Below, in pieces: positions 40,687 to 50,308 of a DNA stretch of 64,000 nt. This stretch comes from NAT127 sp034717695 (GTDB lineage: Bacteria; Pseudomonadota; Gammaproteobacteria; Pseudomonadales; Porticoccaceae): NCBI GenBank assembly GCA_034717695.1, contig JAYELS010000058.1, forward strand, positions 56,649 through 120,648, in the 5' to 3' direction. The notes under the pieces were generated by a model that did no database searches, was not told the origin of the DNA, and was given only the letters and a program-made list of their open reading frames with translations. Position numbers and translations under genes: made by a program. Every line of letters starts with the position of its first letter. The stretch's first letter is position 1.

Positions 40687-42828
40687 GTGAGCGAACACAA
40701 GTCCTTTTGCCGCATCTGCACCGGCCACTGCGGGGTGGTGGCCAGCGTCGACGCCGCCGGTCGCCTGCTGGCCATCAGGGGCGACCGGGACGACCCCCAG
40801 ACCCTCGGCTTCATCTGCTCCAAGGGCACCGACGCGGTGGACAGCCACAACAGCGCCGAGCGTATCCCAAGGCCCCTGAAGCGCCAGCCGGACGGCTCAT
40901 TCGCCCCCATCCCCCTGGAGCAGGCCCTGGCGGAGATCGCCGATCGCCTTCGCGCCATCGTCGAGCGGGACGGCCCCAACGCGGTGGCCGCCTACCGGGG
41001 GTCCGGGGGCTTCATGGCCTCGGCGTCCATTCCCATGGTGAACGGCTTCCTCGAGGCCCTCGGCTCCCACCAGATGTACTCCAATCTCACCATTGACCAG
41101 TCCGCCAAGTGGGTGGCCATCGGCCGGGTGGGCTGGTGGCCGCCGGGTACCCAGGCCTTCGGCGACAGCGATGTGTCGATGCTGGTGGGCAATAACCCCC
41201 TGGTTTCCATCGCGGGCAGTGGCATGGATACCCGCCACCCCCTGAAGCGCCTCCGGGACGCCAAGGCGCGGGGCATGAAACTGATCGTCATCGATCCCCG
41301 CCGCTCGGAGACCGCCGAGTACGCCGATCTCCATATCCAGCCGTTGCCGGGCAACGATGCGGCCATCCTCGCCGCCATCCTCAAGGTGATCCTCGCCGAG
41401 GGCTGGCACGACCGGGAATTCTGCGCCCAGCACGTCGCCGGCCTCGATCAGCTGCGGGCGGCGCTGGCCCCCTTCGACGGGGCGCGGGTGGCGCGCCTGG
41501 CGGATATCCCGGCGCGGAGCATCCGCGAGGCGGCCGAGCTGTTTGCCCGGGACGGCCGGCGCGGTACCGTTGCCACCGGCACCGGCCCCAGCATGAGCCC
41601 CCACTCCAACCTGATGGAGCACCTGGTCAGTTGTATCAACGCGGTGTGCGGCCGCTATATCCGCGCCGGCGAGCCGATCCCCAATCCCGGGCTGGTGCTC
41701 GGCTGGACCCCCAAGCGCGCCCAGGTGGTGGACGTGGGGCGCTCCTGGGAGCGCGGCCCGAAAAGCCGCAGCGGTGGCTTTGGCACCATCGGCGGCGAGA
41801 TGCTCACCGCCCTGCTCGCCGACGAGATTCTCACCCCCGGCCCCGACCGCATTCGCTGCCTGTTCAGCGTCGGCGGCAATCCGGCGGCCGCGGTGCCGGA
41901 CCAGGACAAGATGGTCGGAGCCCTCGAGGATCTGGAGCTGCTGGTGTGCCTGGAGCCCTTCATGACCGCCACCGCCGCCCTCGCCGATTACATCCTGCCC
42001 CCGTTCATGGCCTACGAGCGGGCGGATCTGCACCTGCCCCTGTTCGAAACCGCCATCTATCCCGAGCCCTACGGCCGCCACACCCACCCGGTGGCCGCGC
42101 CCCCGGCGGATGCCGAACTCTGTGCCGAGTGGTTCGTATTCTGGTCCCTGGCATCCCGGCTCGGGCTCCCCCTGGTGTACCACGGCGAGCCCCTCGACAT
42201 GGCCAGTCCCCCCACCACCGACCAGCTGCTCGCCCTCTTTGCCCGGGGCGCGCCGGTGCCCTGGGAGACCCTGCGGGACGCCGAACTCGGCTACCGCCAC
42301 CCCGAGACCCTGGTGGCGCTGCCCGCCGACCCGGCCACCGCCGGCCGTTTCACCCTCCTGCCGGATGATGTCGCCGGCGAGATCGCCGAGCTTGGGCGCG
42401 ACGCCGAGGTGCTCGAAGCGGGGCAGGGGAGCGACGACGCCTTTCCCTTCCGCCTCTGTTCGCGGCGCAATCGCCACCGCTTCAATACCGTGGGCCATCA
42501 CTCCCCGTACCTGCGCAAGCTGGTGCCCTACAATCCCGCCTACCTCAATCCCGCGGACATGGCGGCCCTCGGGCTCAGGGCGGGGGACTGGGTGGAAATC
42601 CGCTCCGACCAGGGGGCGATCCGCGCCAGGGTGGCGGAGGACGGCGCGGTGCGCACAGGGGTTGTCTCCATGTCCCACTGTTTCGGGTACCTGCCGGGCA
42701 ACCAGGATTACGACACCCACGGCGCGTCCACCAACCGGCTGATCAGCACCGAGCGGGACCTGCAGACCATCAACGCCATGCCCCGCATGTCGGGCATTCC
42801 CGTATCCCTGCAACCCCTGGCGTCGTAG
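40687..42828 (+). CDS. molybdopterin oxidoreductase with [4Fe-4S] cluster
   Basis: MopB-superfamily enzyme of 713 residues, using Mo/W-bis-MGD. N-terminal cluster ligands are C8-x2-C11-x3-C15 and C44. MopB blocks follow (GNNPLVSIAG, KLIVIDPRRSETAEYADLHIQPLPGND), and the C-terminal cofactor-binding domain has YNPAYLNPADMAALGLRAGDWVEI. Near residue 137 it reads TIDQSAKW, where formate-dehydrogenase-like enzymes have Cys/Sec, so the metal ligand may be Asp137. I chose the GTG at 40687 (start MSEHKSFC); a GTG at 40618 is alternative. No membrane anchor or Fe-S partner subunit is adjacent. Substrate unknown. Confidence 0.86.
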   Translation: MSEHKSFCRICTGHCGVVASVDAAGRLLAIRGDRDDPQTLGFICSKGTDAVDSHNSAERIPRPLKRQPDGSFAPIPLEQALAEIADRLRAIVERDGPNAVAAYRGSGGFMASASIPMVNGFLEALGSHQMYSNLTIDQSAKWVAIGRVGWWPPGTQAFGDSDVSMLVGNNPLVSIAGSGMDTRHPLKRLRDAKARGMKLIVIDPRRSETAEYADLHIQPLPGNDAAILAAILKVILAEGWHDREFCAQHVAGLDQLRAALAPFDGARVARLADIPARSIREAAELFARDGRRGTVATGTGPSMSPHSNLMEHLVSCINAVCGRYIRAGEPIPNPGLVLGWTPKRAQVVDVGRSWERGPKSRSGGFGTIGGEMLTALLADEILTPGPDRIRCLFSVGGNPAAAVPDQDKMVGALEDLELLVCLEPFMTATAALADYILPPFMAYERADLHLPLFETAIYPEPYGRHTHPVAAPPADAELCAEWFVFWSLASRLGLPLVYHGEPLDMASPPTTDQLLALFARGAPVPWETLRDAELGYRHPETLVALPADPATAGRFTLLPDDVAGEIAELGRDAEVLEAGQGSDDAFPFRLCSRRNRHRFNTVGHHSPYLRKLVPYNPAYLNPADMAALGLRAGDWVEIRSDQGAIRARVAEDGAVRTGVVSMSHCFGYLPGNQDYDTHGASTNRLISTERDLQTINAMPRMSGIPVSLQPLAS

Positions 42829-42864
42829 CATGTCCCGTCGCCAGATACCGAGAAGAGGCTTGTC

Positions 42865-43293
42865 ATGAACACCCCGATGGAAACCAAGGTGCGGGAATTC
42901 CTCCGCCTGTTTCACCACAAGGATATCGATTTTGCCCGTATCGCCGGGTTTCTGAGCGCCGATGCCCGCTACCAGGCCCATGTGCCGGGGGTGGAGCCCC
43001 TGGTGGGGCGGGATACCATCCGCGCCGAGCTGGAGCGGCAGCTCAAGCTTTACGGGGAGTGCGACTTCCAGATCATCAATCTCGCCTGCAACGAGCACAT
43101 GGTGTTCGCCGAGCGCCGCGACTATGTCACCCAGAACGGCAAGCGGGTGGAGGTGCGGGTCAACGCCATCTTCGAGTTCAACCCGCAGGGGGAGATCTGT
43201 TCCTGGCGGGAGTACTGGGACATGGGCGCTGTCCAGCAGCAGCTGGGAATTTCCGCCGGGGAGATGTCCGGCTACATGGAGCAAGCCGGCTGA
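42865..43293 (+). CDS. limonene-1,2-epoxide-hydrolase-like (NTF2-fold) protein
   Basis: A 142-residue NTF2-fold protein. The end pattern matches limonene-1,2-epoxide hydrolase (LEH): R84-x-D86 in AERRDYV and a WREYWD block. LEH uses an Arg-Asp-Asp set. Here the second acid (in WRDYFD of LEH) is E116, a conservative change, at nearly the same spacing. It would open an epoxide made by one of the nearby oxygenases (inference). The ATG is at 42865, 36 bases after the MopB gene and 37 before the MFS gene. Confidence 0.75.
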   Translation: MNTPMETKVREFLRLFHHKDIDFARIAGFLSADARYQAHVPGVEPLVGRDTIRAELERQLKLYGECDFQIINLACNEHMVFAERRDYVTQNGKRVEVRVNAIFEFNPQGEICSWREYWDMGAVQQQLGISAGEMSGYMEQAG

Positions 43294-43330
43294 ACCGGCG
43301 GCCATCGACAATCGAGAGAGGGGAACCAAG

Positions 43331-44593
43331 GTGTCGCACCCAACGAATTCCATCGCCATCGACCTTGCCGAGTTCAAGCAGGGCTGGCGTTTCATCATCC
43401 TCGCCCTGGTGGGGGTGGCCACGTCCTCGGCGGTGATGCCGCTGTACGGCTTCGGCGCCATGGTGGTGCCATTGGAGGAGGCCCTCGGCTTTCGGCGCAG
43501 CGACCTGCTGGCCACCATCACGTTCTCGTCCTTCGGGGCGGTGTTCTCGTCCCAGCTGGCGGGGGTGCTCAATCGCCGCTACGGCATCAAGCCGGTGACG
43601 GTGGCCTCGCTGATCGGACTGCCCCTGATGTTCGTGGTGATGTCCCAGGTGGACCGCCTCGGCGGCTCCATCTGGATCCTCTACGGGCTCTTCTTCCTGG
43701 TCACCTTCGCCGGGGTCGGCACCCTGCAGGTGACCTGGACCCAGGTGGTCAACCTGTGGTTCGACAAGAACCGCGGCCTCGCCCTTGCCATGATCCTCTC
43801 CGGATCGGGGGTCGCCGGCCTCATCCTGCCCTCCCTGGTCACCAGCACCGTGGAGCTGTGGGGCTGGCGCGCGGGCTTTTTGGCGATGGCCCTGTTGCCG
43901 CTGCTCGTCACCCTGCCCCTGGCATTGATGTGGCTGTCGTCCTCGGAGCGCAGGCCCAGCAGCCACGGCCCCTCCGACGCCCCCGCGGCGCTGCCCGGCA
44001 TCCTTTTTCCCGTGGCGGTGCGCAGCTGGAAATACTGGACCATCAACAGCTCCATGGTGCTGGTGTCCGCCGCCATCATCGTCATGGTGGTCAACACCGT
44101 GCCGCTGCTCCAGGGCAAGGGTTACTCCGCCATCGAGGCCAGCCAGATCTTCGGCGCCTTTGGCGTGTCCCTGGTGGCCGGGCGGGTGCTGGTGGGCTAC
44201 CTGGTGGATCGCCTCTGGGCCCCCGGGGTTGCCTTCGTGGCCCTCGCCACGCCGGCGGTGGGCTGCTTCATCCTCGCCACCCTGTCGGATAACCCCCTCC
44301 TGGTGGTGGTGGGCGTGGCGATGATCGGCGTGGGTGCCGGCGCCGAGTTCGACCTCGCCGCCTTCCTGGTGGCGCGCTATTTCGGCATGCGCGACTACGC
44401 CCGCTTGTTCGGCCTGCAGATGGCGGTGATCTCCGGGGGCATTTGCCTCGCTCCGACCCTGGCGGCGTTCCTCTACGAGACCTTCGGCAACTACGACACG
44501 GTGCTCACCGTCAATATGGTGCTGTTCATGATCGGATCGACGATTCTGCTGAGCCTCGGCCGCTATCCGGTGCTCGAAACCCACCAGCCCTAG
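43331..44593 (+). CDS. MFS transporter
   Basis: Major facilitator permease of 420 residues with about 12 hydrophobic helices. It has YGFGAMVVPLEEALGFRRSDLL after helix 1, GVLNRRYGIKPVTV as the loop 2-3 motif, and VLVGYLVDRLWAPGVAFVALATPAVG in the second half. The GTG start at 43331 is preceded by GAGAGGGGAA; no ATG fits. It closes the run from the FAD dehydrogenase. The order resembles oxalate/monocarboxylate-type MFS, but cargo is unknown. Confidence 0.88.
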   Translation: MSHPTNSIAIDLAEFKQGWRFIILALVGVATSSAVMPLYGFGAMVVPLEEALGFRRSDLLATITFSSFGAVFSSQLAGVLNRRYGIKPVTVASLIGLPLMFVVMSQVDRLGGSIWILYGLFFLVTFAGVGTLQVTWTQVVNLWFDKNRGLALAMILSGSGVAGLILPSLVTSTVELWGWRAGFLAMALLPLLVTLPLALMWLSSSERRPSSHGPSDAPAALPGILFPVAVRSWKYWTINSSMVLVSAAIIVMVVNTVPLLQGKGYSAIEASQIFGAFGVSLVAGRVLVGYLVDRLWAPGVAFVALATPAVGCFILATLSDNPLLVVVGVAMIGVGAGAEFDLAAFLVARYFGMRDYARLFGLQMAVISGGICLAPTLAAFLYETFGNYDTVLTVNMVLFMIGSTILLSLGRYPVLETHQP

Positions 44594-44598
44594 GCCGG

Positions 44599-44630
44599 CC
44601 CCCGCCCGGGCGTTTCGGCCCGGGCGGGGG
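44599..44630 (+). terminator. 13-bp GC stem-loop after the MFS gene
   Basis: CCCCCGCCCGGGC (44599-44611) pairs perfectly with GCCCGGGCGGGGG (44618-44630) around a 6-base loop, 5 bases after the MFS stop. No T run follows; termination is likely by stem strength and position. Confidence 0.6.
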
Positions 44631-44690
44631 CTGCCGCCCTCGGCGTCGCGATCCCCGTCCCGGTCCCGATCCGCGTCCGTCGCCCCCAGG

Positions 44691-44718
44691 TTGACAGCGG
44701 TTCCGAATCCAACATAAT
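44691..44718 (+). promoter_or_regulatory. strong sigma70-type promoter for the second TonB receptor
   Basis: A consensus TTGACA (44691-44696) and CATAAT (44713-44718) with a 16-base spacer, about 160 bases upstream of the receptor ATG. The leader between contains AT-rich GTTTTATTTTCC and AAAACAAAAACG stretches. It is the clearest promoter in the window. Confidence 0.65.
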
Positions 44719-44880
44719 AAGTTGCCTGTTTTATTTTCCTTGAGGGGGAGGAGAGGCAGGTCGGTGGCATCGGGGGGGCTATCAACCCCGGTTTCTCGAT
44801 AATTCCGCAAAAATTCCCGGGCGAAGCCCCTTGTTCCGCTTCGCCAGCAAAAACAAAAACGATCACAACAGGAGAGTACA

Positions 44881-47277
44881 ATGCGCCGTAATCAAACACT
44901 CGCGTTATTTGGCATCAAGGCCCTGGCCGCCGCCGTGGCCATCGCCCCGGCCGCCCAGGCCCAGACCGAACAACCCGCCGCCCGCACACTCGAGGAAATC
45001 GTCGTCAGCGCGCGCCGCACCGAGGAGAGCCTGCAGTCGGTGCCGGTATCCGTCACCGCCTTTGACGACAAGGCCCTGCGGGAAATGACCATCACCTCCA
45101 CCGAGGATCTCCAGTACAGTGTCCCCGGTGTTCACCTGGCCGGTTCCGGCGGGCGCCAGAACGTGGTCTACGTGATTCGCGGCCAGTCCAAGGCGCTGTC
45201 GGGCACCACCTCCCCCGCGGTGGTCAGCTACTTTGCCGAGGTGCCCGAGCCCGTGTGGGGCAGCTCCGTGCCCCAGTTCGACATGGCCAACGTGCAGGTG
45301 CTCAAGGGCCCCCAGGGCACCCTGTTCGGCCGCAACACCACCGGTGGCGCCATCCTCTACACCCCCCAGGCGCCGACCCATGAGTTCAACGGCTATGTGG
45401 GTGGCACCGTCGGCGATTACGACCAAAATCGCATCCAGGGCGCGGTCAATATCCCCCTGATCCAGGACAAGGTGGCGCTGCGGGTGGCGGCGGACTTCAA
45501 CAACCGCGACGGCTACACCAAGAACATCGGCGTGGGCGGCGACCTCGACGCGGTCAACACCAACATCTTCCGCGCGTCCCTGCTGGTGGAGCCCACCGAC
45601 TACCTCACCAACACCACCATCTTCGATCACTACAAGAGCGAGAACGACGGTGTCGGCGTGGTGCTGAAGGACGTATTCCCCGGCAATTCCTTCCCCGGTG
45701 GCACCCTGATTTCCCTGTTTGGCCTGCAGGCCGCCGCCGAGGAGCAGCTGGCGCTGACCAAGCAGCGCGGTCCCTTCGTCAACGATCCGTCCTTCGATCA
45801 GTACGAAAACAACGAGCGCAACAGCCTGATCAACCGCACCGAAGTGGACATGGGCGCGTTTCAGGTCATCAACATCTTCGGCTATCGCCACACCGACCTG
45901 AACTACGCCATCAACGTTGACGCCATGCCCACCGTCAAGGCCTTCGGCTTCCTGCCCGTCAATTTCATCAAGGCGGACAAGTACGACCAGTCGGAGCAGT
46001 ACAGCAACGAGTTGCAATTCAAGGGCACCGCCCTGGATGACAAACTCGACTGGTTGGTGGGTGCGTTCTGGCTCAAGAACGAGCCCATCGGCTATCAGGG
46101 TAACTCCGTGGCCTTCGCGGTGGAGCTGATCGGCGCGTCCCCCGCGGCCTATACCTTCGTGACTGAGGAATCCCAGGCTGTCTTCGCCCACGTGCAGTAC
46201 GATCTGAGCGATCTGGTGGTTGACGGCCTGCAGCTGGAACTCGGCACCCGCTACACCGAGGACGAGGTGGAGGTGTGCTCCGGTGTCGGCGCGACCCCCT
46301 TCAACAATGGTCGGAACGGCGCCAACGAGGCGGAACTGAGCGATTGCGAGAACAACAATACCGCCAAGATCCGCAATTCCTGGATCACCGACGTCAAGTC
46401 CGACAAGACCACCTGGTCCATGGGCCTCAACTGGCAGGTCAACGACGATCTGTTCCTGTACGCGGTCAAGCGCCACGGCTACCGCGCCGGCGGCGTCAAC
46501 GGCCCCACCTTCTCCGGCCGCCTGATTCCCTTCCAGACCTTCGAGCCGGAAACCGTTACCGACCACGAGATCGGCATGCGCGCCGACTGGTACCTCGGCG
46601 ACACCCTGGTGCGCACCAACGTCTCGGCATTCCGGGGCGAGTACAAGAGCGTGCAGGCGTTCCTGTCCGGTATCCAGCAGGGCGCCAACTGCTCCCCCAC
46701 CAACAACGGCCCGGGTGTGACCCCCGACGGCGATTGCGATCCCAGCAACGACCCCGCCGGCGGTACCCTGCTGACCAACCTGGGCAACACCCAGGTGTCC
46801 GGTGTCGATCTCGAGCTGGTGGTGGCCCCCACCGACCGGCTGTCCTTCAGCGTGGCCTCCACCATCCAGGACTCGGACACCAAGAAGTTCAGCAAGCCGG
46901 CGGATCTCGCGCCCTATATCCCGGGCAACGAAATCGCCTTCAACTTCTTCTCCCCGAAGACGGTGCTGGCCGGCGTGCGCTATGAACTGCCCCTCGATCA
47001 GCTGGCCGAGAGCCTGGTGTTCAACGTCGATTACTACTGGACCGACGATGCCACCAAGGGCGACGGCCTGGTTCTCGATTCCTACGACCTCACCAACATG
47101 CGCGCCGATCTGAACGGCGTGGGTGGCAGCGCCGTCGACCTCGGCCTGTTCATCCGCAACCTGTTCGACGACGAGTACATGGTGGCCAGCGGCGCCAGCG
47201 GCGGCCGTCTCGGCTTCGAGACCGGCATCTACGGCGCGCCGAGGATGTGGGGCCTGGAAGCTCGCTATAGCTTCTGA
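44881..47277 (+). CDS. TonB-dependent outer-membrane receptor
   Basis: TonB-dependent receptor of 798 residues. The signal peptide ends near AQA-QT (about residue 27). The TonB-box-like LEEIVVSARRTEE follows, then the plug with VQVLKGPQGTLFGRNTTGG. The beta-barrel ends in a C-terminal Phe (LEARYSF). An RNSW...DLFLYAVKRHGYRAGGVNG block is typical of the catabolic-type receptors of sphingomonads and marine gammaproteobacteria. It has its own promoter and a textbook terminator. It probably takes up the hydrophobic growth substrate (inference). Confidence 0.93.
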   Translation: MRRNQTLALFGIKALAAAVAIAPAAQAQTEQPAARTLEEIVVSARRTEESLQSVPVSVTAFDDKALREMTITSTEDLQYSVPGVHLAGSGGRQNVVYVIRGQSKALSGTTSPAVVSYFAEVPEPVWGSSVPQFDMANVQVLKGPQGTLFGRNTTGGAILYTPQAPTHEFNGYVGGTVGDYDQNRIQGAVNIPLIQDKVALRVAADFNNRDGYTKNIGVGGDLDAVNTNIFRASLLVEPTDYLTNTTIFDHYKSENDGVGVVLKDVFPGNSFPGGTLISLFGLQAAAEEQLALTKQRGPFVNDPSFDQYENNERNSLINRTEVDMGAFQVINIFGYRHTDLNYAINVDAMPTVKAFGFLPVNFIKADKYDQSEQYSNELQFKGTALDDKLDWLVGAFWLKNEPIGYQGNSVAFAVELIGASPAAYTFVTEESQAVFAHVQYDLSDLVVDGLQLELGTRYTEDEVEVCSGVGATPFNNGRNGANEAELSDCENNNTAKIRNSWITDVKSDKTTWSMGLNWQVNDDLFLYAVKRHGYRAGGVNGPTFSGRLIPFQTFEPETVTDHEIGMRADWYLGDTLVRTNVSAFRGEYKSVQAFLSGIQQGANCSPTNNGPGVTPDGDCDPSNDPAGGTLLTNLGNTQVSGVDLELVVAPTDRLSFSVASTIQDSDTKKFSKPADLAPYIPGNEIAFNFFSPKTVLAGVRYELPLDQLAESLVFNVDYYWTDDATKGDGLVLDSYDLTNMRADLNGVGGSAVDLGLFIRNLFDDEYMVASGASGGRLGFETGIYGAPRMWGLEARYSF

Positions 47278-47299
47278 GTCAGCGTTGCCATGAACCTGA

Positions 47300-47329
47300 A
47301 GCCGCCAACGGCAACGTTGGCGGCTTTTT
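47300..47329 (+). terminator. intrinsic terminator after the TonB receptor
   Basis: AGCCGCCAACG, a GCAA tetraloop and CGTTGGCGGCT (47300-47325) run directly into a T tract ending about 47329. It also lies at the 3' end of the convergent TetR gene. Confidence 0.88.
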
Positions 47330-48045
47330 CATTGGGGCTTGACTGTGTCCGGCGGCGGGGGAATGGGGGCGGTGAAGATGGCGAGGGTGAGCCCGAGGAT
47401 GTCGTCCCAGAATTGCGCCTCCGCCCCGTAGGGATTGCGGCCCACCAGATTCAGTCGGCGCAGCTCGTTGACGCCGCTGATGAACATTTCCGCGGCCAGG
47501 CGATAGCGTATGTTGAAGATGTCGAGGGGCATGTCGGGGAGGAAGCTCTTCAGCAGGGCGTTGAGGGCCACCAGGTTGGGGGCCGCCGTTTCGTACACCG
47601 GGATGTCATCCTTCAGGGAGCCCCCCCGCCCGAGCTTGTTGCGGTGCAGGACCTGCATGGTGAAGTCGACGTAGAGGTGGCGGTCCCGCTCGTCCATGGC
47701 CTCGGCGATGGGCATCAGGATCGCGACGATCACGTCCCGGACGGCGAATTTTTTTCGGGCTGTCAGCGCCTCGAGCCGCTTGCCCCGTTCCTGGTCCAGC
47801 TCCGCCATGCGGACATTGAAAATGGCGTTGACCAGGCCTTCCTTGCTGCCGAAATGGTGCTGTACCGCGTAGTGGTTGCCCTGCCCGGCGCTGGACACGA
47901 TCTGGCGCAGGGACACATTGTCGATGCCGTACTGGCCAAAGAGCCGCTCCGCGGTGAGGATAAGCTTGCGGGCGCCCTTGGGATAATCCTCCAGGCGACA
48001 GCGGGATTTGGCGGTGGCGGTCGTTGGCCTTGGCTCGGGAGTCAC
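47329..48045 (-). CDS. TetR-family transcriptional regulator
   Basis: TetR regulator of 238 residues: helix-turn-helix with LILTAERLFGQYGIDNVSLRQIVSSAGQGNHYAVQHHFGSKEGL. The QGNHYAVQHHFGSKEGL form is a distinct TetR subgroup. The start is a GTG at 48045, in the absence of an ATG. It is convergent with the TonB receptor and divergent from the SDR operon at 48297, which it may control. The C-terminal Pro-rich tail (APIPPPPDTVK) is unusual. Confidence 0.87.
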   Translation of the reverse strand: MTPEPRPTTATAKSRCRLEDYPKGARKLILTAERLFGQYGIDNVSLRQIVSSAGQGNHYAVQHHFGSKEGLVNAIFNVRMAELDQERGKRLEALTARKKFAVRDVIVAILMPIAEAMDERDRHLYVDFTMQVLHRNKLGRGGSLKDDIPVYETAAPNLVALNALLKSFLPDMPLDIFNIRYRLAAEMFISGVNELRRLNLVGRNPYGAEAQFWDDILGLTLAIFTAPIPPPPDTVKPQ

Positions 48046-48165
48046 TGAATCTCATCTCTTGGGGGTGGAGCGGACCCATGTCGCCGCCCCGGCGGGACGT
48101 CATGGCCGTGCCGGATTTTGGTGCATTGTGGGGCATTTTGTCACGTTTTCGCCTTTTTAATACGA

Positions 48166-48195
48166 TTGACTTAGAGAGCCAGCGGATTCTATGAT
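48166..48195 (+). promoter_or_regulatory. candidate promoter of the SDR/kinase operon
   Basis: TTGACT (48166-48171) and TATGAT (48190-48195) with an 18-base spacer, about 100 bases before the SDR ATG, in a locally AT-rich stretch (CCTTTTTAATACGATTGACT). Confidence 0.55.
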
Positions 48196-48296
48196 CCCGG
48201 GGATTATCACCCTCGGCGCCCCCATCCCGCGGCGACCGGGGCCAATGTCATCCGCGCCGCCCCGACACCCGGCGCGGCGCCAACAGGGGATTGCCC

Positions 48297-49094
48297 ATGA
48301 AACGTCTTGAAGGAAAGGTCGCCATCGTCACCGGCGGTGGTGGCGGCATCGGTTCGGCCACCGCCCTGCGCCTGGTGCAGGAGGGTGCCAGGGTGGTTTG
48401 TGCCGACATCAACCTCGCGGCCGCCGAGCGCGCCGTCGAAGCCCTCGCCGGCAATGGCCTTGCCATCGAATTCGACGCCGCGGATATCGGCAGCATCGAG
48501 GCCATGGTGGCCCGCACCGTGGCGCACTACGGCCGCCTCGACATTCTCCACAACAACACCGCGGTGACCGACCCGGAAACCCAGCAGTACGACCGCACCG
48601 CCGTGGATATCCCCATGGATGTGTGGCAGAAGACCCTGGATGTGAACCTCACCGGCTACCTGGCCTGCTGCCGCTTCGCCATCCCCCATATGATCGCCGG
48701 TGGCGGCGGCTCCATCATCAATACCGCCTCCGGCTCGGGGATGCGCGGCGACCTGGTGCGCATCGCCTACGGTTCCACCAAGGCCGGCGTGATCGCCATG
48801 AGCAAGTACATCGCCACCCAGCACGGCCGCCAGGGCATCCGCTGCAACGCCATCGCCCCCGGGGTGATCGTCACCCCGGCCCTGGAGCGCACCGCCCCGG
48901 AGATCAAGGCGGTGATCGGCAAGTACACCCTGACTCCCCGCCTCGGCACACCGGAGGACATCGCCGCCCTGGTGGCCTACCTCGCCGCCGACGAATCCGG
49001 CTACATCACCGGCCAGTGCATCGAGATCAACGGCGGCACCAGCGCCTGCCAGCCGCACTTCGCCGAGTTCTACGCCCAGAGCCAGCAACAGTGA
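48297..49094 (+). CDS. short-chain dehydrogenase/reductase
   Basis: Classical SDR of 265 residues. The TGGGGGIG cofactor loop is followed by CADINL. HNNTAV occupies the NNAG position, catalytic YGSTK follows NTASGSG, and the tail ITGQCIEINGG has a C-terminal extension. I chose the ATG at 48297 with ACAGGGGA upstream. It is first in a plus-strand run with the phosphotransferase, the FAD oxidoreductase and possibly the aldo/keto reductase. Substrate unknown. Confidence 0.9.
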   Translation: MKRLEGKVAIVTGGGGGIGSATALRLVQEGARVVCADINLAAAERAVEALAGNGLAIEFDAADIGSIEAMVARTVAHYGRLDILHNNTAVTDPETQQYDRTAVDIPMDVWQKTLDVNLTGYLACCRFAIPHMIAGGGGSIINTASGSGMRGDLVRIAYGSTKAGVIAMSKYIATQHGRQGIRCNAIAPGVIVTPALERTAPEIKAVIGKYTLTPRLGTPEDIAALVAYLAADESGYITGQCIEINGGTSACQPHFAEFYAQSQQQ

Positions 49095-49138
49095 ATCAAC
49101 CCCACCATAACGCCGATAAGACCTGAACGAGGCCAGTC

Positions 49139-50251
49139 ATGACAGAACCCGCCACCTTCGGCCCCTACGGGCGCCGCGAGAAAATTCCCCGTCACCTCGA
49201 CAGCATCACCGCCGGCTGGCTCGAAGGGATGCTGCGCAACCGCTACCCGGGCATCGCCGTGCGGGGCATGGAAACCCTCGATGTGCGCAACGGCCACACC
49301 ACCAAGATGCGGGTCAGGCTCGACCTCAACGAGGTGGGCAAGGCGGCGGGCATCCCCGAGACCCTGTGTCTCAAGGCCAACTGGTCGGAAGGTTTCGACA
49401 GCGGTGATATCTGCGAACTGGAGGCGCGCTTTTATTTTTACGTGCGCGACGATCTGGGGGTGCCCGCGCCCCGCGCCTTCTACGCCGACTGGGACGGCGA
49501 CGGCAGCGGCCAGGGCCTGGTGGTGATGGAGGATCTGGTGGGGGAGGGCGGCGTCTTCGGCCACAGTACCCACCACATCGGTATCGACGGCGTTGCCCAC
49601 GGGCTCGAGAGCCTCGCCCGCCTCCACGGCGGCTGGTGGGACAGCCCCAAGCTGGATCAGCACAGCTGGCTCAAGCCCTCCATGGATACCCCTATCGACA
49701 CCGGGCAGCTGGAGATGATGTGGCCCTGGGCCGAGAAGAACATCGTCAAGCCCGAGTACCAGGCCTTTTTGCCACGCTGGCTGCTGGACGAGCCGGCGCG
49801 CTTCTTCCGCGCCTTTGAAAAGCTCGGTGTTTACGAGCGTCAGCAGACCAGCCCCCGCTGTGTGGTCCACGGCGACTCCCACCTGGGCAACAGCTACCTG
49901 CGGCCCAATGGCGAGCGGGTCTGGCTCGACTGGCAACTGGTGCGCAAGGGCCGGCCCTGGCGGGATGTCACCTATTTCATGCTCGGCTCCCTCACCATCG
50001 AGGAGCGCCGCAGCGCCGAGCGGGACCTGCTGCGCCACTACCGCCAGGCCCTGGTGGCCCAGGGGGCGCAAAATGTGCCGAGCGACGATGAATTCTTCCT
50101 GCGCTATCGCCACTGGCCGATCTACGGCATGCAATCCTGGATCGCCAACATGGACGAGTGGGGCCAGATCGGTTTCCCCATGGTGCAGCGCTTCTTCACC
50201 GCCGCCGCCGATCACGACACCCTGAAACTCCTTGAAAGCGTCACCGGCTGA
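49139..50251 (+). CDS. kinase-like phosphotransferase (APH/ecdysteroid-kinase-like)
   Basis: Protein-kinase-like small-molecule phosphotransferase of 370 residues. The Brenner catalytic loop HGDSHLGNSYL (D base and N metal ligand present) is followed by WLDWQL in place of DFG, and VVMEDL marks the hinge. The fold group includes aminoglycoside phosphotransferases, choline kinases and ecdysteroid kinases. In this context a hydroxylated sterol- or terpenoid-like alcohol is a more likely acceptor than an antibiotic (inference). It lies 44 bases after the SDR. Confidence 0.87.
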   Translation: MTEPATFGPYGRREKIPRHLDSITAGWLEGMLRNRYPGIAVRGMETLDVRNGHTTKMRVRLDLNEVGKAAGIPETLCLKANWSEGFDSGDICELEARFYFYVRDDLGVPAPRAFYADWDGDGSGQGLVVMEDLVGEGGVFGHSTHHIGIDGVAHGLESLARLHGGWWDSPKLDQHSWLKPSMDTPIDTGQLEMMWPWAEKNIVKPEYQAFLPRWLLDEPARFFRAFEKLGVYERQQTSPRCVVHGDSHLGNSYLRPNGERVWLDWQLVRKGRPWRDVTYFMLGSLTIEERRSAERDLLRHYRQALVAQGAQNVPSDDEFFLRYRHWPIYGMQSWIANMDEWGQIGFPMVQRFFTAAADHDTLKLLESVTG

Positions 50252-50308
50252 ATTGGCCGCAAACCTTAACCAGAACCAGGCCAACCCGTTTGGCGGAGGG
50301 GAAATGCA

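Noticed and set aside
49139..50251. Aminoglycoside resistance gene
   Set aside because: The kinase fold is shared with choline and ecdysteroid kinases, and the neighbours are catabolic enzymes. Nothing specific to antibiotic phosphotransferases was seen.
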